The position numbers and the translations under genes were made by a program. A DNA stretch of 9,670 nt. It comes from Desulfurococcales archaeon (GTDB taxonomy: Archaea > Thermoproteota > Thermoprotei_A > Sulfolobales > Desulfurococcaceae). Each line of letters begins with the position of its first letter. The first letter of the stretch is position 1. Where the stretch lies: contig JALWQP010000002.1 in assembly GCA_027083045.1 (NCBI GenBank), positions 1-9,670 of the forward strand, read 5' to 3'. Shown here in pieces: positions 1-6,203 of this stretch. Below the pieces are notes generated by a model. That model did not search any database, was not told the DNA's origin, and worked only from the letters and a program-made list of their open reading frames with translations.

Positions 1-296
1 CACCGATACCCCGTTTATCTTGCTGAATATAATTTTCCTAAGACTATAACTGGATGAAATGTTGAGCAAAATCGCGGCTCGCAATTCTGAGTTACACCTG
101 ATACATTCTCAGACCAGTTCTAGTGTGAACAGGCGTTCTTTTTATTAGTTTGTTTCATGAATTTTCTCATTTCATTATAATCTTCATACGTTGAACCATG
201 ATAATTCCAAGAAGAAGGGATAAAGTATTGCGTACCTAATTATTGAAATCCATTAGTGAAATCCTAGATCGAACAATAATTTTTAACCGGGCTATA
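1..296. other. AT-rich left flank without a supported gene
   Basis: This stretch lies downstream of the chelatase operon and is clearly richer in A and T than the genes to its right. I find no open frame with a convincing start and length. Three fragments can be seen. A plus-strand frame enters at base 1 and stops at 55-57 (TGA), and could be the last residues of a gene from the left. A minus-strand frame open over 120-239 encodes 39 residues but has no start codon at its head. A minus-strand TTG at 84, with a weak AGGTG upstream, runs off the left edge after 28 codons. A T-rich stretch near 135-156 on the plus strand would suit an archaeal oligo-T terminator for a gene coming from the left. 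None of these is strong enough to annotate as a gene or terminator. Confidence 0.5.
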
Positions 297-2201
297 TTAG
301 ACCCTGATCACCTTTCCACCTGAATGGTGAGCTATTAATTTTATATAGTCAATGCCGGGATCTACTGTTTTCCCTCTTGGATCAATTATATAGAGTCTTA
401 TTCTCCTTCTCCTGATCTCCCTGGCTAGGCCCACTAGTTCACTCTTAATATTCTTCCCGGTAATTGAGACGTTGGCTTTGCCATCGGTGATGAGGAAGAC
501 CTCTGCCTCAGAGTCCCTGTATTTTCTACGGAAGATAGCTACTTCCTCAAGTACTCGATATAGGCATGCGGACAATGGCGTTTTTCTACCTGATGGGATC
601 TTCTCGATCAAATCTATTATTTTTTTGTAGTTCCTAGTAGGCGGAATATACTCCTTAACGCCTTCGCCTCTAAAGGCAAGGAGCGACAACCATGTTTTTA
701 GCGTATAGCTTCTCCTAGTGATCATATGGGCAATGGCCTTCGCAATCATTATTCTTTTCCGATAATTCATACTCCCGCTGGCATCTAGACAGATCATAGT
801 TAAAACAGGGACGGGGCTACGCCTTATCCTTTCCGCTAAACACTTACCACGTTCGCCCATGATCGTTGATGCAATGAGGGTGCCTACGAGGTCTATGTCT
901 CTTGGCCTCTGAACGGGGTAGATGTACCCTATAGGAGCCCCAACGAAACCCCCTATTCTAGTCCTAAACGTTTTCCTGCTTCTCCTTCCATAATCTATCC
1001 ATTTCACGCTACTAGCCCTCCTTATAGGAATAATGGGTAGTGAGGTACTAGGTCTTAGTGAGCCGAGCCTCAGTTCTTTCCCACTACCGGGACTATCTCC
1101 TCGTCCTCCTTGTTGAGCCAGATTATAGTTCTTGGAGTAATGATGGGTATGACTATGTGGTTTAGTCCGCCCGGAAGATTTTTGCTCGAAAGGGCGTTCT
1201 CTTTTTCCCGCTTCTTCGAAGGGGTTAAGCCTTATCCTATGGGGTAGGGCTAGTCTCATGGCCTTCTCTATATCGTCCTCGCTAACTTTTCTCCGGCCAT
1301 CCAGCGCTGCTAATGCCTTAGCCGTCCTAACAACAGTTATCTCCGCCCTGCAGGTCCTTATCTTCATCTCTGCTATTTTCTCGGCGACTGCTCTGAGTAG
1401 TTCATCGTCTATGGTTACTTCGCACAGTATTTTCCGTGCGCGCGCTATTTTTCTACGGAGATCTTTTTCGAGCGGCTCATATTTTTTATAGAATGCTATG
1501 GGGTCAATACTGTATTCCTCGACACGCCTAACTATCTCTGCTCTCAATTCCGGATCCATTGGAGCATTGACATCTACCACTAGGCCGAACCTGTCCAGTA
1601 GCTGGGGCCTAAGCTCGCCTTCCTCGGGGTTCATACTCCCAACTAGTATGAATCTTGAGGGGTGTTTGAAGGAAACATGTTCTCTCTCAATAATGTTCCA
1701 GCCGTATGCCGCGGCATCTAGTATTAGATCAGCTATGTAGTCGTCGAGAAGGTTTACTTCATCTATGTAGAGTATGTTTCTATTTGCCTCGGCCAATAGT
1801 CCAGGGCTGACTGCTTTTACTCCTTCTCTGAGGAACTTCTCTACATCTATCGTCCCTATCAATCTGTCCGGAGTAACACTCAGTGGGAGATCGACTACGC
1901 GCATCTTCCGTGTGGTTACAGGTAGTTTTTCTCCCCGAGTCCACCGCCTGTAACAATTATCGCACATCATGCTGGGGTTTTCCGGGTCACAGTTGAATGG
2001 GCAGTTTGCGACGACCTTGATCTCTGGGAGTAGGTTCGCTAATGATCTTACCAGCGTCGTCTTACCTGTTCCCTTGTCTCCTCTAAGAAGTACGCCTCCT
2101 ATGAGGGGGTTCACGGCAACGGCGAGTAGTGCTGTCTTAGCATCATCTAGACCTACGATCGCCGTAAATGGGAAGACGGCTATTCTGGTCGAATCACTCA
2201 T
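297..2201 (-). CDS. chlID: Fused ChlI-ChlD chelatase subunit: AAA+ ATPase plus von Willebrand A domain
   Basis: This is the ATP-driven motor of a class I metal chelatase; in the family, an AAA+ ring (ChlI/BchI/CobS) and a vWA partner (ChlD/CobT) drive metal insertion by the large ChlH/CobN subunit. Both parts sit in one chain of 634 residues. Residues about 9-330 form the AAA+ module, with Walker A GDKGTGKTT (41-49), Walker B ending in D147-E148, sensor-1 N191, a candidate arginine finger R204 in LLDRFG, sensor-2 R285 and the family HRIR signature (321-324). A basic, Gly/Ser/His-rich linker (about 332-460) replaces the acidic, proline-rich linker typical of stand-alone ChlD. Residues about 463-634 are a vWA domain with an intact MIDAS: DASGS (473-477), T541 and D573. 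Cysteines 67, 71, 80 and 83 form a CX3C-X8-CX2C cluster. I chose ATG at 2201 because AGGTG stands 6 nt upstream; an in-frame GTG at 2210 overlaps that site and would add three residues. It follows cobN closely in the same operon. Confidence 0.93.
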   Translation of the reverse strand: MSDSTRIAVFPFTAIVGLDDAKTALLAVAVNPLIGGVLLRGDKGTGKTTLVRSLANLLPEIKVVANCPFNCDPENPSMMCDNCYRRWTRGEKLPVTTRKMRVVDLPLSVTPDRLIGTIDVEKFLREGVKAVSPGLLAEANRNILYIDEVNLLDDYIADLILDAAAYGWNIIEREHVSFKHPSRFILVGSMNPEEGELRPQLLDRFGLVVDVNAPMDPELRAEIVRRVEEYSIDPIAFYKKYEPLEKDLRRKIARARKILCEVTIDDELLRAVAEKIAEMKIRTCRAEITVVRTAKALAALDGRRKVSEDDIEKAMRLALPHRIRLNPFEEAGKRERPFEQKSSGRTKPHSHTHHYSKNYNLAQQGGRGDSPGSGKELRLGSLRPSTSLPIIPIRRASSVKWIDYGRRSRKTFRTRIGGFVGAPIGYIYPVQRPRDIDLVGTLIASTIMGERGKCLAERIRRSPVPVLTMICLDASGSMNYRKRIMIAKAIAHMITRRSYTLKTWLSLLAFRGEGVKEYIPPTRNYKKIIDLIEKIPSGRKTPLSACLYRVLEEVAIFRRKYRDSEAEVFLITDGKANVSITGKNIKSELVGLAREIRRRRIRLYIIDPRGKTVDPGIDYIKLIAHHSGGKVIRV

Positions 2202-2207
2202 TATCTG

Positions 2208-2212
2208 CACCT
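2208..2212 (-). promoter_or_regulatory. Ribosome binding site of the ChlI-ChlD gene
   Basis: Read on the minus strand this is AGGTG, 6 nt before the ATG at 2201. It matches the archaeal anti-Shine-Dalgarno core and decides the start, because the alternative GTG start at 2210 lies inside it. It sits in the short gap after the cobN stop, which fits re-initiation within one transcript. Confidence 0.6.
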
Positions 2213-2240
2213 ATTATCATTAGGCTGTGTACCAATCAAG

Positions 2241-5200
2241 CTATATCTCTTCCAGTATTTTATCGATTTTCTCCATCTTCTTCCTCCATTCCTCTACTTC
2301 ATCGTAGCTTATCACGTCTATAGAGCCTCCCTGTACTTCTCCAGCACCAAGTTCCTCCTCGAGATAACCCTCTATCTCGGAATATACCTGTCTTAATTTA
2401 TCTAGGAGCTCAGGAGGCGCTTTCCAGACCCCTCTCAGTCCCGCCTCGATTAGCCTCCTAGTGATCTCCTCGAGAGCCCACTTGTTATGCTCTAGGAACC
2501 ATTCCCTCATATCCTCATCCAGAACGTATTTCTCAGCGATTTTCTCGAACATCCAGTCTTCGGCTAGCCCTGACACCGAGGCCCATCCATAGAAATGGAG
2601 TATTTTACGCTGAAACTCGCTTGCACCACGGTAACCGTGCTTCTTCATCTCAGCTATCCATTGATCATTTAGTAGTTTGGCCCGGACCACACGCTCTATT
2701 TCCTCATCCATCCCCCTGATCCTTAACCTGTACACATTACGAGTGTCTACGGTTACAGCCTCTACCTCGCGGCCCGACAGCGTCTTAGCAGCATTGTAGA
2801 ATCCTCCATGGTATGAGAAATAACAGCAACAGCCCAGTATGTCGTGTTCGTCGCTTACATGGTTCCTATTAACCATGTCCACGCGCCTAAGACTAAGGAC
2901 GAGGTGCTCGTGGGACTCGACACCGTATTTGCTTCGGGTATAGGCGTACCCGCTCCATTGCACCCATATCTTGGTAAGATCACCACTGTCCTTCCACGCT
3001 GATGCCTCTACGGCCAGATTTACCCCTGCTCCATAACTACCTGGGGGTGAACCATAAACACGGTGCCTCGCGATCTCTTCGGCCTCCCCCCTACTGTAGC
3101 CGAGGCTAACTAGCTTCTCTACGTCTTCGAGATAGTGTTTCCTCGGAAAGTTCATCTCGAGAGGCTCATCCAGACTGATCACAATGGAGACGGCTTTATC
3201 GATCAGCTCTATATAGTTTGGTAGGAGATCTCTAACTATACCACTTATTCTTACCAGCACATCTATTCTCGGCCTGCCCAGCTTCTCCAGCGGTATTGGC
3301 TTCAGATCTACGACATTTCCTCCGTCATCCCATACAGGCTCGACGCCTAGCAGGTATAGTATCTGGGCCAGCTGCTCCCCATCAGCCTTAAAGGCGTCAA
3401 TACTCCATAGTACTTGTCCTATGGTCTCAGGCATTCTCCCATGCTTCTCAACATAGTACTTAATAAGAAGATCAGCTGACTTTGTGCCTACCATCCAGGC
3501 TGCTCTTGTTGGGAGTGTCCGTGGATCTAGGAGATAGAAGTTCCTTCCAGTGGGGAGTACGTTGATCTTGCCTCTATAGAGGTTGCCGGAAGGGCCTGGT
3601 TCCACGTATCCTCCTGCTACTCCGTTTAGAAGGGAGACTATCTCTTTATCCGTATCCGTTAGCAGCTCAGCTATTCTTAGAGCGTTTTTAAGAGCATATA
3701 TACAGTCATTTAAGGGCCTAATCCTTGCTCCTGGAAAATACTCCATAATTTCCTCGAGTATCCGTAGATGATCTGCTTGTTCCTCTGACTCTAGGGTTTT
3801 CTCCAATATTTTTTCGGCGGCCTCCCTGATCTTCTTTCTCAATTCTCTATATGGTATCCCTAGTTTTTCATGGATTTTCATGGGGTCATCGTCGAGTTCC
3901 TCGTACTTTACTCCTATGAGGCGAGAAATATTTTTCACGAGCGATTGTTCTGGAGGGAGTCTTGTATCTATTGTTACCACGTATTTAGCCAGTTTTGATA
4001 CAGGAGCCGGCGGCCTGCCTAGGACGTGTAGTCCAAGATTTATGTCTGTTTCCCCTATCATGTGGAGCTTCTTGTGCACAGCCTCTATGATCTCGTCCGC
4101 ACCCATATTTTCTCGTAGCTTTATATCGTGCTTCACCGCCAACTCCTTTATCATCTCCAGTAGCTCTTTCCTACGCGTCTCGTCCCCCATATTCTTGGCT
4201 TTAAGATATTGGTTTACAAGGTCGTCGAGCTCACTCATTGTGTCGGCAGCAGCCATGGGCGGATAGAGATGATCTACTAGTGCCGCCATCCCGCGGCGCT
4301 TAGCGATCGAGCCCTCCATAGGGTTTGATACTACGTAGACGTATAGATGAGGCGTGTCATCGATGCTTATCAGTGGCCAACAAGAACTCGAGAGACAGGC
4401 GTTCTTGCCGGGCAGGAACTCGAGGTAACCGTGCGTCCCGAAGTGAATCATGATATCCGCGTCAAATACCCTTGTTATCCACCAGTATACTGCCAGCCAT
4501 TGGTGGGGCGGCGGGACGTTTGGATCGTGAAGTATTTTACATACCGTTCCATCACATCTAGGGCCAGCGCATCCTCTTTTAGGCTGCGATATAATAACCA
4601 CATTGCCGAACCTGAGGCCGGGGATCACGAAGCCGCCGTCATAGATCATGCCCGCCAGTCCCGGCGGCTTCTCTCTAACCACTCTCACGGGGTCGCCCCA
4701 CGAGGATTCTATCTCCCTCCTGGCTTTCTCAGGCAGTTCTCGATAGTATTCGAGGTACTTGTTGAGGGGGAGGATGTCGAGTGCTCCGCCATTCGTGACT
4801 ATGTCCTCGACAGATGTCCATCGGAACTCGCTTACTGCTTTTTTCTCCATGATCATCTTTATTAGTTCCTCTCCCGTTTCCGGGATTTCGTCGCCGACAT
4901 CGTAGCCTGCCTCCTTCAGCTTCTTGAGGAACTCGACAACGCTCTCGGGGACATCCAGGCCGAAGCCCACCGCAACATTTGCTTCTAGGCCTTTGCACGG
5001 CGGATTTATCAGTATGATCGCTATCCTTCTCTCACTCGGCGGTTTATGTCTTAGTCTAGCCCATTTCTTGATCCTTCTAGCAACAATCCTTATTTGGTCT
5101 CGCAGAGGCACTGTGTCTTTGCCTCCGTACTCGTTTAGCCTAGTTGCGGCAACTGGTATTGGTTCTATTGCTCCGTCGACTTCAGACATGCTAATCTTAT

Positions 5201-6098
5201 ACACTAGTGTCGTGTACCCGCATCCCTTTGGATCATCTCTCCATTGCTCGGGGCTTCTATCATACATGGTCAGGTATTCGAGCACTGGTATGTTCATTTT
5301 CTTTAGTAGACACAATCCACTGGCAAGTTCATAGCCTTTAGTGCTCCACTCCCTGCTCCTCCCATGATCTAGTATGAAGAAACTCGTGAGATTGATTAGT
5401 ACGTCTATTATCGGTTTGCCGTCCTGTATGAAGAACTCCTTTATAGTGTCCTCCGATGATGGTGTTCCCAGGTATTTGTCTTTGAAACCATATGTGAAAA
5501 CAGGAAGAACACCGAGGCCCTCAGCCTCTATTGCTTTAACGAGTTCGTCTACGAGACGCGTTCTTCCATAGAGCCAGTCATTCCTATAGAATAATATACC
5601 TACTAGGGGCCTATCAGAGAACTTATAGGCTCGAAGATATTCTTGGGTTGCCCCGTATACACCTAAGGATGGATGATACACCCCATGCCATGGAACAGGC
5701 TTGGGCTGAGGAGCATCTACATCATAGCCCAATAATTTGAGGATGTAGTATATTAGCGATTCTAGGTTTTCACGTCCACCTATCTTTAGGTACTTGACGA
5801 GGCGAGTATAGTGCTCAGCTCCGATATTAGTAAGATGAAAATGAGTGTCCTCTAGCCCTGCAATCATCTTTTCGTCCTTGGTTTCTTCCAGAACTTCCTC
5901 ATAGTCGTCTGGAAGCCTTGAGGAATAAATGATTATGAAATCCGATCCTTTTATGAATTCCTTATCTCCTCTCCCTAGCCTATAGGGTGTTATTATCTTG
6001 TACTCGAAACCAAATCTCCTGGATAGCTTTCGCGCTGTTTCGGCGAGCGTTGCCGCCATTGATGCGCTATAGCCTATTATGAAGGATATCCTAGTCAA
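2241..6098 (-). CDS. cobN: CobN/ChlH-family large subunit of a tetrapyrrole metal chelatase
   Basis: This is the large substrate-binding subunit of a class I chelatase, which holds the tetrapyrrole and receives the metal while the ChlI/ChlD (or CobS/CobT) ATPase supplies energy in the cytoplasm. At 1285 residues it has normal full length. Family hallmarks appear in order: GTHGYLEFLPGK (554-565), GLHVLG (689-694), VEPGPSGN followed by LPTGRN (832-853), GSPPGSYGAGVN (1016-1027), YTRSKYG (1053-1059), and DEHDIL followed by YHGGF (1083-1100). The motifs resemble CobN more than plant or bacterial ChlH, so cobalt insertion into a corrin ring is the best guess, but the family also includes magnesium chelatases and enzymes of unknown substrate. 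Two features stand out: an evenly spaced Cys510/515/520 cluster, and a Cys triplet at 1090-1092. The TTG start at 6098 is supported by GGTG 7 nt upstream and a TATA-like box beyond it. It is first in an operon with the ChlI-ChlD fusion and divergent from an importer operon. Confidence 0.93.
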   Translation of the reverse strand: MTRISFIIGYSASMAATLAETARKLSRRFGFEYKIITPYRLGRGDKEFIKGSDFIIIYSSRLPDDYEEVLEETKDEKMIAGLEDTHFHLTNIGAEHYTRLVKYLKIGGRENLESLIYYILKLLGYDVDAPQPKPVPWHGVYHPSLGVYGATQEYLRAYKFSDRPLVGILFYRNDWLYGRTRLVDELVKAIEAEGLGVLPVFTYGFKDKYLGTPSSEDTIKEFFIQDGKPIIDVLINLTSFFILDHGRSREWSTKGYELASGLCLLKKMNIPVLEYLTMYDRSPEQWRDDPKGCGYTTLVYKISMSEVDGAIEPIPVAATRLNEYGGKDTVPLRDQIRIVARRIKKWARLRHKPPSERRIAIILINPPCKGLEANVAVGFGLDVPESVVEFLKKLKEAGYDVGDEIPETGEELIKMIMEKKAVSEFRWTSVEDIVTNGGALDILPLNKYLEYYRELPEKARREIESSWGDPVRVVREKPPGLAGMIYDGGFVIPGLRFGNVVIISQPKRGCAGPRCDGTVCKILHDPNVPPPHQWLAVYWWITRVFDADIMIHFGTHGYLEFLPGKNACLSSSCWPLISIDDTPHLYVYVVSNPMEGSIAKRRGMAALVDHLYPPMAAADTMSELDDLVNQYLKAKNMGDETRRKELLEMIKELAVKHDIKLRENMGADEIIEAVHKKLHMIGETDINLGLHVLGRPPAPVSKLAKYVVTIDTRLPPEQSLVKNISRLIGVKYEELDDDPMKIHEKLGIPYRELRKKIREAAEKILEKTLESEEQADHLRILEEIMEYFPGARIRPLNDCIYALKNALRIAELLTDTDKEIVSLLNGVAGGYVEPGPSGNLYRGKINVLPTGRNFYLLDPRTLPTRAAWMVGTKSADLLIKYYVEKHGRMPETIGQVLWSIDAFKADGEQLAQILYLLGVEPVWDDGGNVVDLKPIPLEKLGRPRIDVLVRISGIVRDLLPNYIELIDKAVSIVISLDEPLEMNFPRKHYLEDVEKLVSLGYSRGEAEEIARHRVYGSPPGSYGAGVNLAVEASAWKDSGDLTKIWVQWSGYAYTRSKYGVESHEHLVLSLRRVDMVNRNHVSDEHDILGCCCYFSYHGGFYNAAKTLSGREVEAVTVDTRNVYRLRIRGMDEEIERVVRAKLLNDQWIAEMKKHGYRGASEFQRKILHFYGWASVSGLAEDWMFEKIAEKYVLDEDMREWFLEHNKWALEEITRRLIEAGLRGVWKAPPELLDKLRQVYSEIEGYLEEELGAGEVQGGSIDVISYDEVEEWRKKMEKIDKILEEI

Positions 6099-6105
6099 TT
6101 TAGTG

Positions 6106-6109
6106 CACC
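6106..6109 (-). promoter_or_regulatory. Ribosome binding site of cobN
   Basis: Read on the minus strand this is GGTG, 7 nt before the TTG start at 6098. It supports the TTG, since the nearby upstream ATG at 6112 is out of frame and meets a stop after three codons. It is embedded in the GGTGCACTA motif shared with the divergent gene. Confidence 0.55.
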
Positions 6110-6133
6110 ATTTATCGAGATGTACTGCACCAA

Positions 6134-6141
6134 TTTTATAT
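6134..6141 (-). promoter_or_regulatory. TATA-like box for the cobN operon
   Basis: Read on the minus strand this is ATATAAAA, the best archaeal TATA-box match in the divergent region. Its centre is about 39 nt before the cobN start codon. With the usual spacing of about 25 nt, transcription would begin near 6111, leaving a leader of roughly 12 nt that just includes the GGTG site. Because the octamer is nearly symmetric it might also serve the plus strand. Confidence 0.5.
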
Positions 6142-6154
6142 CCCCGAACCAGGG

Positions 6155-6163
6155 TATTTATTT
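6155..6163 (+). promoter_or_regulatory. Weak TATA-like box for the importer operon
   Basis: TATTTATTT is an imperfect archaeal TATA match. Its centre lies about 45 nt upstream of the TTG start at 6204, which predicts transcription from near 6184 and a leader of about 20 nt carrying the GAGGTG site. A weak box would suit a promoter that depends on an activator or is repressed, but this is inference from spacing and sequence only. Confidence 0.3.
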
Positions 6164-6190
6164 CTAAAGAGATGTACCCCCTAAGTATGC

Positions 6191-6196
6191 GAGGTG
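6191..6196 (+). promoter_or_regulatory. Ribosome binding site of the tandem binding protein
   Basis: GAGGTG lies 7 nt before the TTG at 6204 and is a strong match to the archaeal Shine-Dalgarno consensus. It supports TTG as the true start; the encoded protein then begins with two lysines and runs directly into a hydrophobic signal segment, as expected for a secreted binding protein. Confidence 0.65.
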
Positions 6197-6203
6197 CACT
6201 ACC

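Larger units (their letters stand above)
6117..6177 (+). repeat. 9-bp direct repeat GAGATGTAC, 52 bp apart
   Basis: GAGATGTAC occurs exactly at 6117-6125 and 6169-6177. The 52-bp spacing is about five turns of B-DNA, so two bound proteins would lie on the same face. One copy falls between the cobN TATA-like box and its predicted transcript start; the other falls between the importer's weak TATA box and its predicted start. That placement suits a repressor or dual regulator, but no regulator gene is in the window. Confidence 0.35.
6101..6201. repeat. 9-bp inverted pair TAGTGCACC / GGTGCACTA flanking the divergent promoter
   Basis: TAGTGCACC at 6101-6109 and its exact reverse complement GGTGCACTA at 6193-6201 lie at the two ends of the intergenic region, each just before a TTG start; on both strands the pattern is GGTGCACTA, two bases, TTG. 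A third near-copy, TGGTGCAGTA read on the minus strand, lies at 6123-6132 next to the cobN TATA-like box. The GGTG part is explained by ribosome binding, but the following CACTA is not. It is therefore a candidate binding site for a regulator shared by both operons, or a translational control element in both leaders. Confidence 0.45.
6099..6203. promoter_or_regulatory. Shared divergent promoter region between cobN and the importer operon
   Basis: These 105 bases separate two divergent TTG starts and must hold the signals for both operons. A strong TATA-like octamer lies at 6134-6141; read on the minus strand it is ATATAAAA. It would place the cobN transcript start near 6111, just ahead of the ribosome binding site. 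For the plus strand a weaker TATTTATTT lies at 6155-6163, giving a start near 6184; the AT-rich octamer could also be read in that direction. The region also contains a 9-bp inverted pair and a 9-bp direct pair, listed separately, which are candidate regulator sites. I see no cobalamin riboswitch, and the leaders are too short for one. Confidence 0.7.

Noticed and set aside
1..84. Minus-strand gene starting at TTG 84 and running off the left edge
   Set aside because: Only 28 codons are visible, the ribosome site is weak, and the protein has no recognisable motif.
3880..4266. Plus-strand open frame of 128 codons inside cobN
   Set aside because: It is rich in Ser, Ile and Phe as expected for the complement of a Glu/Lys/Asp-rich gene, and cobN motifs on the opposite strand cover it fully.
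4347..4865. Plus-strand open frame of 172 codons inside cobN
   Set aside because: It lies opposite the most conserved part of cobN, including GTHGYLEF, and shows no recognisable domain.
4729..4998. Minus-strand frame of 89 codons overlapping cobN in another frame
   Set aside because: Arg/Pro/Gly-rich composition is typical of an out-of-frame reading of a coding region; no domain is visible.
6099..6203. Cobalamin riboswitch in the divergent leader
   Set aside because: The predicted leaders are only about 12-20 nt long, and I see no B12-box-like sequence or extended stem structure.
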